Below are positions 33,346-48,100 of a DNA stretch of 64,000 nt, in pieces. Below the pieces are notes generated by a model. The model was not told the DNA's origin. It did not search any database and was given only the letters and a program-made list of their open reading frames with translations. Source of the DNA: Urechis unicinctus (taxonomy: Eukaryota > Annelida > Polychaeta > Xenopneusta > Urechidae); assembly GCA_034190875.2 (NCBI GenBank), contig CM067348.1:45743395-45807394 (forward strand), in the 5' to 3' direction. Position 1 is the first letter of the stretch, and each line of letters begins with the position of its first letter. The translations under genes were made by a program, and so were the position numbers.

Positions 33346-36300
33346 ACTGCTAATGTAAAATTCATTAATATCGTAGCTCACTCTATATGTATTCGTGCAG
33401 TAATGATGAACATATCAGATAAACGAATTCAATGGTTGTGCAGATGGAAATATGATGCGTAAAAACGTTGTTTACAACTACCCAAATTACCAACAGCTTC
33501 TTTGATTTCTACATTTCTTCAGTGTTTTGGTGCCTATCATGTTTGCTATTTTCCGACATGTAATTAATGTTTGCTACAATAAACTAACTGGCTTCGTGAA
33601 TGCAATGAGGCTTAGTATATGATTGCCGGAGGATCAATATTTGTTTTATTTGGCAGCCATTATGTCATTGGGTGTATATAGTTCACTTTAAAATCAAAAC
33701 CAATCAACATTCTTCATTATACAGCATAGCTTATTAGATGGTTGCCGGTCCACCAGCGTTGGCTTTCATTCGTAAACATCACACTCTTGGTATATACGGT
33801 AAATTATATACAAACGAATGAGTAAACATGCACATTATCAACTTTGACCCACATGGCAGTTATAGGGATGTATGATTAGAAGTTTAATAATTAGCTGATT
33901 GTTTATGCATCTTTACTAAATCCGCTTTGGGTAAAATTACATATACTCCTTACTATAGCGACATGACTTCCACACCTTCAACGTGAATATGCCATCGAAT
34001 CCTTGCCTATAGCACATGACATCTAAATATCTATTCGAGCCAAATGCAGCTGCTGCATGAGTTAATTGAAACCCACAGGGGCTGTGTTTAACAGCAGGCG
34101 ATATCGTAGCTAATGCCATTGTATTACCTAATCAACCATTGTTTACGCCACTAGAGAAGCCCGATATAAGATAGGACATATCGCGTAATTTCCTTCCGCT
34201 GCAATGTTCCGAAAAGCTTGTTGAGACTCACTCAGCAACACGATGCATCCCGTACACTAGCAACAGCCGAACATTATTCCATTTTCACAAGGTGTTTTTT
34301 GTTCTTCGAAAGTTCTTAACGTAAACCATGCACCTTCGTCATTGTGGAACTCCTACAACGCTGCATCCTCTTAATGAGAACAACAATATGTGTGTCGATA
34401 ACTGAATCATTGGTTACCGTTAATGTCGAGAATGGTGGGTTTGAATATTCCTACGCTTGACTGCTATCATATTTACTCGAAAGACCTCGCGATCAAAAAT
34501 ATGTGTTATGCAAAACTGGATTACACGGGAATATACGCTGTCAATACAAATTTGACTGTCATGATAATCCCACTAATGTATGAGGCTGGCATAAGCACAC
34601 TGACAAATACTAGGGGTATTGCTATAATATAGACCTTGAACGACTCAAGTTTCTCAGATTGAATAAAGCAATATGTCGCACAAAACGTTCCCAGTCAAGG
34701 CAAATTTTGATAAATAAATCGACTAATGTGTAGACGAATAATATATTTGCCATACTGAGTTGGGCTAGAACTGCGATTGTGCTCCCGGTCATTATCTTCA
34801 TGTTACATAAAATGTTATATCTCTTATAACAAGCAACCACATCGCGGCGTCTGCTTCTTTTAAACCGAGGCAAGGACACCTGTGTTGATCTGCTGGCAGT
34901 CGCACGTATCTTTGATAAATAGGCTTGGCTTCCCGAGCGATCTGTAGTGATATCTAGATTGTTAAATGAGTTGTCTTGCAAGTCGTTGGCAACATTGAGA
35001 TTTTGCCAAATCTTTAGTGCGATCGATGCAACACCGAGAGATACTACACCACTCTCTAAATATGCCCTGATTGGCACAGATAACCTCACAAATTACATAG
35101 CCACATATTGGATATCTGTTTCTTTGATGCCAATCTCGGTTCAGAACACGTGTATATCGAATCATAGATGCTACTAGAGAGCACACTTTCAATTTCGTAT
35201 TTCGGTTCGCATTCCTAACCTGAATTGGTGTATCAATCTGTGCCACTTTGTTCGCACCAGCATGTCCTATATTGTTCCTTGCTAATAGTCTGCTACTCGA
35301 GAACGGTATTGTAGATTCAAAGAAGCTTCAGTAGACCTAATACCAATAATACAATGTCACTAACCAGTCAGCGCTTATCGCATTCATGAAGTGCGCCAGA
35401 CAACTGTTCATATCTGTCCAACAGACGTCAGGTATAATTGCCCCCCAAGCTGCGCGATATTAGCAGCCCCTAGTATTAGATAAGCCGCATACATTATTAA
35501 AGGCTGGCGGGCAGATCAGCGCTTGTTCTCATGAGTAGTTATTTACTCTTGCGGGATACGGGGTACAATGTTCAAACAAGTATTTGGGAACAGAGCAGAT
35601 CATGTACATCATTGATCTTGATTGAGGAGACGGCAGATTATGGTAACTGATATGGCGTTATAAATAGCAATATTAGTTATTATTTATGATCTAGCCCGCA
35701 CATAGTAATCAAACACATACTTGATATCATAGCCATATAACTGATAATCTTGAATATATATTCAGACGTTCAAAACATATATCAATATGGCCCAGCAGCA
35801 GCCACTGGATATGTAAATAAGAGTCCACATACATAGCATATGGCATTTTCCTGACAATTTGTCAACAGATTGCATTATGATCCAATAGTTCTGGTCTGCT
35901 GGATAATTTGACTTATTTTCTCCAGCTGAGAGGACAATATCAGGAATGTTTGCAACAACTGCCTTTGGTACTATATTAAATGTCGGTCCCATTCGTTTTG
36001 TTCAACAGCAGTGCATCCCAGTATGCTGATGAGAAACCAAATACGTCGGGGGAAAAACATCATTTCTATACCACAAACGCTTTATTAATGGTGTACAAAC
36101 GCATGCTCAACGTTTAAATGTTAGAATCAGGCAACAATCTTACCAATTTAGTATGTATTTGTTTATGTTAGTACAAAAGTGCCACGTATTATTCGACTTT
36201 CATTATTCCGCACATCGATACCTTTCTGCTTGAGCGCGTACTGCACCACCAGTTGAATCAGCAAAGTATGTGCGGAATTGTACATTTTGTTGGAGACCAG

Positions 36301-39300
36301 GATTTAAAACACATTCGCACTATTGAACACAGCATAAACATAGCTCATCGTTCTAAGCGATTGGCACTTAATTTTATCTAGTAACGTATTTACAAGAGTT
36401 AATAGACATCCATTTGACTTGCTCCAAGCCTTTTTTTACATGCTCTTACACCATACCTATCCGAATGATGGCGTTAGATAGACAACAATACTGCAAAATT
36501 ATTGATACTAAACCTGGCAATAATAAAAGAGCAGAGCATTGCAATATGAAATAAAGAAGGCAACAGTAATTCGCTATGCTAGCATATACTATTCTGTCTG
36601 GGATATTCTCCAACAATCCAGATAGCCGTCATTATTAATAAGGACGATAGATGGTACGCTGACGAAAATTTTTTAATAATATGATATCTTTTGTGAATAC
36701 TGACCTACAAAGAGTGCCGATGATCTATGATGCTCGTGAATATAAATATTGGGATACGGATTCCAGCATAAACGAACGCATTCCATCTTGAACGTCACGT
36801 GAGTATACTCGGCGGGCAGCCAAATTGTACACGATGCATATCAATTCACAATATTTCCCCAACAAGAACCTTACCAACCGGATGAAAATTTATTGGCGCG
36901 TCTCATGGAAAACCTTAACGCTATACCTAAGTCATGGTGAGTGAACGGCACCCCTCAGCCACTATAATCCTTCTTTACCACATAAACGCAATCTACATTC
37001 CTCCGGTTATACTCACTGGTCTCTATCATTTGCCTTAGCATTCTATAGAGTAGAACAATATAATGACCCCTTGCCCACGGTCGCTTTATCATTACTTGTT
37101 ATCTTGTTCGTTTTGCATAATCCATGGTACGTGATATTATGTCATTGTCAGAGGATAAGTTTGATGCAGAGATACTACCACAACATGTCTTTTGTTTACC
37201 CCATGCAACTTTACGGGCACTGCCACTTGGATCTGGCTCAACATATTGTTTATCTTCATGCTCTCTATTGATGAACTCGTCCATTTAGTTCGATGATTGA
37301 CATAATGGTGCATTTTTTGCCGACTCGGTGTCTAATTTGTTAGATTAGCTAGGACGTATATAATGTATCAAGAACAAATGGGTGATTGATTCCAAGCGGC
37401 CTGTCGCTATATCTATCGTGATTTTGCATGTTACATGCAGAAGAGTTCAACTGCATTCTGGTTAATGCCTGCCTTTTTGGAAAGCTATCTTTGCTATATA
37501 TAAAGGACAAAACGGCCATTTTTAACTCACTGCGAGCAATTATTGGATGCCGCTAATGGCTCGCACGAATGAATAGAATGTGAGGGATACGTTGATGCGC
37601 AAACAACGCGTGGTGGATTATATTATACAGCGGCAGTGCGCTTACAACTACCCATTGTATGCCGAAAAAGATACATTGTTCACTTTAATCAGTGAGCAAT
37701 AATGATATTGAGCTCTGTTTACTCTTCACTGCTTATCGCTTATTTTACATGGGATTTGCTGGCAGTAGATACTGATATCAGCAGCCAGCGCATATGGTTC
37801 CATTGATGCGTTAATTTCACACACAATCGCTCTAGCCGGCAGGCTAGTGGGCGAGCTTCGAACTCCGAAGTCAGGACAAAGCAGAAAGAGCCATTACCCT
37901 ATGGAATGCACGGCGTTTCTCTAGATATATAGTACAGACAAACGATCATCTCCCTACTGTCTGCTTTAGCTCACTGTAAAGCCTGGAATAGGTTATTGAG
38001 ACAATGGGTCTGTCCAAAGTGACATGACTGCTTATATAACCGTAAAGATAAAGTATATACATACAAGAGTGCCATTACTTAACTCTTACTTTATTCATAG
38101 CGTCAAAACATGTTCCTAAGAAATGCAACAGGACAAACAAGTCTTGTTTAGTCAGTGTGCCACTTGGGGGCCATATAATTTTTGTCCTGCAGCATTTACG
38201 AGCTATCAATCTGCTTAGGTTCGCAAATTCCTATATGCAATGACACGTCTATAGCAATTGGTACATCATACGCTTCATTTAGCAAACTTCTACAAAGCTC
38301 GCGGAGAATATAGTTTGAAGATGTTTATTTCGTCCGTAATTGCTGTTGGGACTAATTTCTATTATGTTTGGTCATTTTCTAGAAATATTATGAACAACAT
38401 CATTTATCTCATTCATGTTAGATGTGATAACAAAATGTTTTCGAATAAATACTGCTCCGCTGGTAAGCGCTTAATAAGCGGGAAATTCGATAAATGTGCG
38501 CAGTATGTGAAGATCCATTGGAACAATTAAAGTGTTATTGTATCCGAGATTTGCCAATCGCTGCTGAGCTTTAGCCTCTCCGTTCTATAAACTATGAAAT
38601 GTGTGGCATTGCATACATGGATTCCCTTAGAGTAGCAAATACTGATGTTTTTTTAAAGTTCAAGAAACCTCAACAATATAGTAGTGCAATCAAAATTTGT
38701 GGAAAGTTTTAACTCGATACACGCAGGCGTCCTTGCAAATGTGCAAAAGAAGGCAGACGCCATGACGTGGTAGTATACCGATCCCCTTCGAAACCGAGGC
38801 ACAAACGATAGTTTGTGCAATGAATGGCAGAGAGAGCGATTGAAATAATGTATCTCATGGGAGATTTTGACAAACACCAGTAGATCTAGTCAGCAAAATA
38901 CGGATTCCCATACAATCAACGCTCTACAATGCCATTGCGTTTTATCATGATATAATATCGCGAGCTATCCTGGTATTTCTCGATCTACTAGCGTTCATAT
39001 ATATAATTGTAGGTGTCAGTCGCACCAACAAAAGAGCTTTGCGAATTGAGTTACACGAAACGTTGCATTAGTTAAGTGCATTTCTAAATATTGAGCAATA
39101 GTTGACCCAGATCAATTGTTACGTTCATTTCAATGAAACATTTGGATCGACTTCGGTTTGTCAGTTGCCAACGCACTTAACTTGAGTCGCATTGTCCATT
39201 ATACACTCCGGACAGCTGTATTTGTCAATATGTTGATCACTTAATCCCTTCCGTGTGTTCATGATAGCATAGCTAGCGTTACAATGAGATACCATTGCAT

Positions 39301-42300
39301 TTAATCGCCGGATACGGGATCTGAATGTGATGTCTTTGTGTTGGTGGTCAAGGTTAGTTTATGAAAGCCATTTCACATTGTGCATACAATTTCGATTGTC
39401 CGCACCAGACCCGCTTGTGAACCTACGTCACAAATACCTAACCAACAAACTACAATCCAACACATTTTCCAATCATACAGGTACGAGTATCCGCCACAAG
39501 GCATTTCACTAGACATAGTGCAGAGGCGAATAACAGTGTAAGATATCCCTGAACAACTTTTAATCATGCTGGACTGGTGGTATCTGTCTCTCTCAAGTTA
39601 CTACCTGAGGGTTTTGTAATTAGGCTGAGCGTCATCAGTTAAGCCAAAATACATATTTTAAAGATATGAATGCATTGAAAGATGTTATTTTGAATATCTT
39701 AAAATATCCGAATATCCTATGCTGTCGCCGAAATTTGATTACTTAATGCAGCCAATAGAATTGTCTCCTTTTGCAGTCGCGCGATCTTTAATAATGCAAC
39801 AAGCAGAGATGATGTTTTAGCATAATTGAACGTATCACGGCCACCATTCTCTGAACTAGCGCCACACACGATTGTTTTGGCTACTGTAAGCTGATTGTGT
39901 GTTATATAGTTCAGTTATTCTGTCATAATCCGTGTGACGCTCGAGCCGTTCGATTCAACTATGGGTGTAAGTAAGTTGCTTTGTCGCTTAAGCTATGGGA
40001 GAGGTGTGTTGTACACAATCCAATCAATTATAAGGACAACGCACAGGAGTAATGTTCATGGAATCGGCTAATGCCATGACCACACTTCTATTTGGATCTG
40101 GATACAGCTGCCCTTAGAAACAATCTCAAGAATATTATCTTACATCATAAACCTTATGGTCTGTTAACGCAGATGCAGATGTGAAGCGGACGACATGAGA
40201 TAATACAGAGGCTGTACTGTGGTACCGTCAACAGGAATATCATGGAACAAATTTCTCTATTTTGGATCAGAACTTAACTTGTGTAGTCTATGAATTTAAC
40301 TACAAACATGTACAACATGGGAACATATAATTTATATAATGCCGTCGCAACAGCAGATTGGAGGAATAGGTGATAGTTCTGTGACTTGGTCATGATATCA
40401 TTATTTAGGTCAGGTAAATGGAGCATACGAGCAGCCATATTTCTTCTTGCAGCTGCCAGGCCGTCCCTTTATGGGTGTTGTTGTTCGATGTTCATGTATG
40501 TTTTAATTTGACTGTGTACTTTGTAGCAAATAAGGTTGCATCGCCTGGTACTAAACCATTTTCAGCAGTGTTGATGATCGGCTTCAAGCGGTTAGGTAAA
40601 CAAATTATTGATGCCTAATTTTATTTTCAAAAGGTAAGCATATTTAATTACTGTTATCTCATTCCAGTATTGGGGAGCACGTTACTGAATAATCTGCTAT
40701 CGAGTCAAGCATCTCTCCGACGCTTTTGATTTGGCACCGATCATGCTTGACTATTTCAAACATCGTTTGCTAGGTTCGCTCTTGGCAGCTTATTGGCCTT
40801 GTATATGCTATTATGCTTTCTGCATGCTTGTTGGCGGAATTATGAGCATTATTGACCTTGTCTGACATAGACGTATAACAAGGAAATGTGTCTTTAGAAG
40901 CCGGTTAATTGCATGATTTGTTATAAGCCATAGCCGTATCCGCGTAATGTAAGGTGAAAAACAATCCATGTTATTGCGAAATGGCAGGTTATCTTCAATG
41001 TGAATATATCATTATATTCCCTGCCAGGCGCTCATAACATTCATTGATATGACCTTTCGGTGTAGCAGTTCATCAGAACCAACGAAGGTTACATATATAC
41101 CGCATGCAATATCAGAACTACTGTCATTGCAGCACATAATTGACCATTGTTTATGCAACATGCCTATGGCACATCTGGGAGAGAACGATTATAATTTTGA
41201 CCACTGTTAACTCCACAGCTTTATGTTAGGAAACTCTACTAACTTGATGGAATTTGTCGTCAGATTTGCTCACCCCGTCTGGCTAGTTTAAGCGAAGCAT
41301 GCACAACGATTCTCCGAAGACTACACGACAAAAGCAAAGCTATTGGACAAAACCGACACCCCAGGTGAGATGATAATTTGTCAAGACAAAGGCGAGATAT
41401 TTAATGGAGAAACTGATAGAATAGATATGCGTTTGTCTATTTTGCATAGTGACTCACATTCTACAACACATAGCGGTTGCCTGGAATTCGTATCAATAGA
41501 TAGAATCAACAGCCGAGCCAGCAACACCAACGATGGAGGATGTTATTGATTTGCATACTGGAATATCACTAGCAGTCTATCATTGACAATACACAGAAAG
41601 CGTGAATAGATAGTTCAGGGCTGTTTACGGCAAAGACCGGCATAGCTGCTTTATAGCACGACATGCGCCGATACTAACACAATGGTTAGTGGAACGCATG
41701 TAATAACTGTTATACAATAGAGAACAAATGTATGCGGTTTTTTTTATAAATATGATAATCGTAAAATGATCGACAGCGTTCCTGCCTGGCAGATGTGTTC
41801 GTTATCAGCCTTGGCTCATATCTGACCGCCAACTGTATATTTGGCCTACTTTCTCCCCTTTCAGTTTACATACATCACACTTGGTCGCTTATATGACCTA
41901 TTTACCATTTGTCCGTGAGGCCATGCACTGTTCCTACTGCATTCAATCCACAATACCTATTATGATGTCTTTCAGGCTGATACTCGTGAGTATAGTAAAC
42001 AGTTGATCTCATCAAACCGTGATTATTGATTACATATCTATCTCTGGAAAATGCGACGCCGTACACCTAACTCCAAATGGGCGTCGACCACATATTTGGT
42101 GAGCCAGAGATTATGAGCCGTTGCCTATTGAAAGTGCCATTGATTTAACTAACAAATCTCTTCGACCGTACACCAAAGAAAATAACGGATGTGATCAGTA
42201 TGCCCGGCATTACAAAAATCATTATTAATGAAAAATACCCGTCATTAAACACCTCAAGCGATATGAGGCAAAAATCATAATCTGCATGGGGTTCAGTCAG

Positions 42301-43304
42301 TTACCAATATTCATGCGATCAATTTGTAAGTATCCAATAAAACCTCCAGCATAATACCTAACTACATTCAGAGGCATATATGTACCTAATGCGGTCAAAT
42401 ATACAAGGCAACTTAGTGAAATACCTGGGTAGATATAAACTGGCGATTGACTTCGGTTCAAAGTATGAACAGACAAGCAAGCAGCTAGAAACATAAAGCA
42501 ATTTACAAAATGTAATCCTTTGCAAATCTGCGCCCCCTGATCATGGCAAGAGATTATCTACTAAGTAATGGATCCTGTTAATATGCAATATGTCAATGTT
42601 CTTGCTTCCGTATGAGAGTCGGTGAGGCATAATAACTACGCTACATGGTAATATTGAAAAGCCACCATTAGTTCATATTCCTTATGTGCAATGATATTAC
42701 GACAATCGCCTAGCTTTGTGCGCAAGAGAACTTATTAGGCTACACCGACATCATTCCAGTGCTATATATGGCAGTTATCTGCCAATTACTTACAATGAGT
42801 TTGGCTATTCTGAGCTTCTAATATAAATACCATAAATGTTAAGCTGGTAGCAAGTTATGTATCCTCTATTGTTTATATCTTACAACAACAGATAATGATG
42901 GGTTAAAATATGCGATAGTTCTCACGTTAACGCGTTGTGTACATTAAACGCGGTTACCATCGACATAAAGAATTATATATGTACATGATTTATCTTTTGA
43001 CGTTGAGAACCGCCCGATCACATTCAAAAGCAACATCTACTCTCGAACCGATAAGTAAAATATGCAACATCATTATTGTTTTTCTAAAGGCAAACCAAAA
43101 ATAACTAGTGCGTGCTGAAAGGAAACAAATGCAGAAACCGCAATAGATACGACATACATATTTCCAATAGATGAGTGAAATCTCGGAGATGCTTTCAAGA
43201 TTTACTCAAGATGAGTTGCTAGCAGCGTAAAAACGACTCATTTTCCAATTCAAACCTATGTAATGCTAAATAATTCACAACAGTGGCGTACGATGATGTG
43301 ATGA

Positions 43305-45163
43305 GCGCACACTGAATTGTAGGAGTCAATTGTTAGTCGTTGGGCTATTATTTCATGATAATAAAGTCCACTTTATTATTTAAACCATATAATATGGACC
43401 TATTTACTTGTCGCGACTGTTACTCTTTTCTACAAAGCAATTATTAACGGTTTGGCAGGGATCGAAGCAAACCATTTAGCAACATATTTGTGCGATCTGA
43501 TCAGAATAGTGGATAGAAATGATCGGCAACAGTGTGGGTGTTAAGACGCAGCGGAATAATGGCGTGATACCGTTGATTTATTCTATGTGAGTTCCGACTA
43601 CCAGACATTTTCATGGCGGTGGTAATGGGAACTGTATGTTATAGTAATGGGACAGGCTACGTGAAGTGTTTCGTTGCGTCTGGACAATTTTAACCGGATG
43701 CCAACGTGGCATATAGAATGGATATATTCATTAACATTTCGAATGTAGTACATTTAAGCACACATCTGAACGCTTAATGGAATACAGTGGCATAAAATCC
43801 AACGCTGAGTAAAGATGACCCCGTTCTTCTATCTAGATGTTTCTTGTTTTATGGATGGTTGCATCACTATTAGCAATGGATACGCTGCTGGGTAATCCGT
43901 TCGGCCAACATGATGTCGTCATTTTCCCCTCAGCCAGAGACTTCATAGCATCCAATACACCTATCTGCGTCAGCGACAGGAAGCTTTCAAGATTTAGCAC
44001 AGAACATTACAATATCCTGTATCGTACGCACATGCAGGTAATATTACCACCTTTGGCTTCCAGCTTTCGGCAAGAACCAACGATGCTCGAGTAATATAAT
44101 AATATCCGTTGCGTTACCATAAAATTAATCAGCTTAGAATGAACATTGCGGCATTTTACATTGTTGGGATTCTAGCGTTCGAATACCTTAGGCGGCACAA
44201 TAACTGTCTCAATCGCGACGCGCGCATTTCATTTGTTAGCCAAAAAAACAAAAGATACGGTGAGATGAAGTGTCACTCTTGCGTAATCATACTTAAACAC
44301 GATCAACGATGCAGGGTTCGGACACGTGGGACTCACTTTCTCGTTTGTGTCATCCCTCGCAGTTAAAATGCTACCATTATCGTACGATCTTAGTAGCTGC
44401 TGCTGTGGTTCATCATTAGTTAAAAAGAATTAGCTGTTTCTACTTGTGTCATGGTTTCGGCCAAGGAGTTCCGGGATATGCTTGGAATTTGCAGAAGCTT
44501 CTAAGGCGAATATAAAAGAGAATCTGATATACACGGCTGAAAATCCTACAAGCCAATTTATGACTGAATGGTTAGCTTATATGTATAATATTGTGTTTTA
44601 AACGCAGAAGACCTCAGTAAAGGCTTGGTTTTGACAATTTCAATCATAATGACGCATATTACCTATTGCTACAATCAAAAAACAATGTGCCCACAATATA
44701 TATATGCGCATGCGTTCTGACTTGTGGTGATATAGTTAGTTTTTACTGGAAATAGGAAACAATGTAAAAATGTGCTCTACTGAATCAATTACAGCGAACA
44801 TATACGGAACATTGATTTGTGCGATATCCGTTCACCAATTTACTATTTGCTTGCAAACAATAAAATGCTTAGCATTTTATCTATGAACATATACAACAGT
44901 CCGTGATGCTATTCCATTGTTGAAGCTGTAAATCTGACACTTAGTTCTTTACTTTTACAAGAGCCATAGGTACGTAATTTCTTGTATTGATCCATATCCA
45001 CAATGTTCCGATGCAGCGTTTGCTTACACGCTGATTCTAACCTTTTATATGGCTAAGTTTAATCCCATTGAAACAACGCTACGTTAAGTTCCCTGACTAA
45101 TTGATCATTTAATGTCACACTTACAAAGTCCTACCACATCAACATCAGTGCTTATCACAGTAG
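43305..45163 (+). repeat. Unit B, first copy (truncated by the block junction)
   Basis: It starts at GCGCACACTGAATTG, like unit A's GCGCACATTGAGTGC. It then follows A's order: GGTTTGGCAGGGAT, CCAACGCTGAG, GCATCACTA, TAGCATC, ATATTACCAC, CCAGCT and CGATGCTCG. Divergence from A is large. B keeps about 120 bases (43,481-43,600) that A lacks but unit C has. Block 2 holds the longer version from 57,049. Confidence 0.82.
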
Positions 45164-45171
45164 GGTGGATT

Positions 45172-48100
45172 TGTTGCGCACATTGAGTGCTGAATATAAA
45201 TTCTGCGGTTACTTTCAATGGAATGATTAACAATAAGAACGTGGACGTTGATCTCATTTGTACGTAGCTGGGCTAGTATTTCCTCGCTAATATCGTTATG
45301 TCCTATTTATTGATCAGTGCCATATGGCACGGACCTATCCTTTAACGCATATGTAATGCTATCGATGTTTCGGTTCAAATATAAGACATTACATTATGCT
45401 AAAAAAATATAAACAACGTTTGTTTGGAGAATAAACGGTTTGGCAGGGATGGAACTTGACCATAAAGCAATTTTTTGTTACTGGGAAACTGTACTATGAA
45501 ATTTTCATAGGATGTCATGATGACATATTGAATGTGATATATTTATTAGCACTAAGAATGTAGTATATGTGAGCACACAACTGACCTATGAATGGAATAT
45601 AGTGGCATCAATCTCAGATATTAACCCAACGCTGAACAACGATGTTCCTCTTCATCGTTTCCAATATTTCATGTTTTATTATTAGGGTCATCACAAGCAG
45701 CAATGGGTAGGCTACTGGGTTATCCATTCAGTCGATAATATGTCGAAATTTCTTTACCCATGGAGTCATAGCATCTATACATCATTCTGAGCAAGCAGCT
45801 GGCGCTTCAGACGTCAATTGGCACTGTACGTTGGATTATGCAATAGCCAACCGCATGCGGGGAATATTACCACGTTTTACTTCCAGCTATCGACAGAGGC
45901 CATCGATGCTCGTAAATGTTTATCACAGTTGCCTCACATATAAACTGTCGGCAGATGAATATGCGGTATTGTTTATTCGTGGGATCTTGAGAGATTACCA
46001 TCAGAAGTTGAATATGTCGCGCAATTACTATTCGATTCTCGCACCAAACGACATAACAGTGAAATGAAGTGTCACTCCTGCGTATATATTCTTCAACTTT
46101 AACCATATTTGTCAGACGCGCTGGTCTCTCTGTCGCTTGACCAATCTTTGTAGCAATGAGTTAGCTTTGACCAAGCTATCTTAGCTATGTCAGTGCTTTG
46201 GCACGGAGTTCCAGACTTCTGCATTAAGGCATCTGTTATATCTGCGCAGCTGCTTAAGCACATGTCTTAGAATCGGACGAACATACTGAGCCGAAAGAAA
46301 TAATTGGCTGAAAGGGCTACTCAGATGCGTAGTATTGTGTTGTAGATGTATAATACACCAGTTACGTATTGTTTGACGCATTGAAATGCATGTAATAATT
46401 AATGCCGCATGACATATATCACATATCATTAAGCTTCTTTTATTGATTTTCCACTATTTATAGTATTCGAGCTAGCAAATCGAACCATTCAATAATTTCT
46501 CGCGATTCTATATCCAAAATACGCGACACCTGAATGAGTAAACTTCCACTCTTAGTTAAGAGAATGGCTTTTTAACATTACGCATAGGTGAAGGGCAACA
46601 GTTGAAGACATGTATTTATCAGGATGCACTTGAAATAAATGGAAGTATATTAAAGCGATGGTTCCAGCGTAACGTCTGTGAGCCTATTTAGACGTATGCA
46701 TCAAATGTTCCTTATTATCATATAGCAATAGAATTGCTCATTCATTCCATTGATTGAGTGACGATCGTCATATTCTTGGTCAGCTGTTTATGGCAGCTGT
46801 TCATCAATAGAGGCCAGAAATAGCCACAATAGGAGTTCATTAGAACCCGCGGAGGTTGTATATAGCAGTATGTATTCTTAGAGCTGATGTCATTCAGTCG
46901 GTTAGCGGACATTTGTTTACACAGCTTTTAGATTCCCTGCGAGAATTACACATATTCCGCACTCCACTCTCTGAGCGAGTCAAGGGTAACCAGTGACAAA
47001 TACGCAAAGAGTGGACATGTAACAATTTTTGGACTTCACGGCTTCGAAATTCACTTAAGTCTGCTAATGTAAAATACATTAATATCGTAGCTCACTCTAT
47101 ATGTATTCGTGCAGTAATCATGAGCATATCAGATAAACGAATTCAATGGTTGTGCAGATGGAAATATGATACGTAAAAACGTTGTTTACAAACTACAACA
47201 GCTTCTTTGATTTCTACATTTTTTCAGTGATTTGGAGCATATCATGTTTGCTATTTTCCGACATGTAATTATATGTTTGCTACAATAAACTAACTGGCTT
47301 CGTGAATGCAATGAGGCTTAGTATATGATTGCCGGAGGATCAATATTTGTTTTATTTGGCAGCCATTATGTCATTAGGTGTATATAGTTCACTTTAAAAT
47401 AAAAACCAATCAACATTCTTCATTATACAGCATAGCTTATTAGATGGTTGCCGGTCCACCAGCGTTGGCTTTCATTCGTAAACATCACACTCTTGGTATA
47501 TACGGTAAATTATTTACAAACGAATGAGTAAACATGCACATTATCAACTTTGACCCACATGGCAGTTATAGGGATGTATGATTAGAAGTTTAATAATTAG
47601 CTGATTGTTTATGCATCTTTACTAATCCGCTTTGGGTAAAATTACATATACTCCTTACTATAGCGACATGACTGTCCACACCTTCAACGTGAATATGCCA
47701 TCGAATCCTGCCTATAGCACATGACATCTAAATATCTATTCGAGCCAAATGCAGCTGCTGCATGAGTTAATTGAAACCCACAGGGGCTGTGTTTAACAGC
47801 AGGCGATATCGTAGCTAATGCCATTGTATTACCTAATCAACCATTGTTTACGCCCACTAGAGAAGCCCGATATAAGATAGGACATATCGCGTAATTTCCT
47901 TCCGCTGCAATGTTCCGAAAAGCTTGTTGAGACTCACTCAGCAACACGACGCATCCCGTACACTGGCAACAGCCGAACATTATTCCATTTTCACAAGGTG
48001 TTTTTTGTTCTTCGAAAGTTCTTAACGTAAACCATGCACCTTCGTCATTGTGGAACTCCTACAACGCTGCATCCTCTTAATGAGAACAACAATATGTGTG

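Larger units (their letters stand above)
31411..45163 (+). repeat. Large tandem duplication, block 1 (about 13.75 kb)
   Basis: Collinear and in the same orientation as 45,172-59,236. TGTTGCGCACATTGAG at 31,411 equals 45,172, and the last shared stretch GCTTATCACAGTAG ends at 45,163 and 59,236. Identity is uneven: from about 33,800 to 43,800 the blocks are nearly identical over kilobases, the first 2.4 kb differ by a few percent and some deletions, and the last 1.3 kb differ much more, with many one-base indels and about 300 bases missing here against block 2 (58,470-58,790). The block holds unit A (31,411 to about 43,304) and the start of unit B. No gene is recognised. Eight bases (45,164-45,171) separate the blocks. 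Confidence 0.95.

Noticed and set aside
34622-35089. 155-codon minus-strand frame in unit A
   Set aside because: A one-base difference in block 2 breaks it (48,328-48,796), and no domain is recognised.
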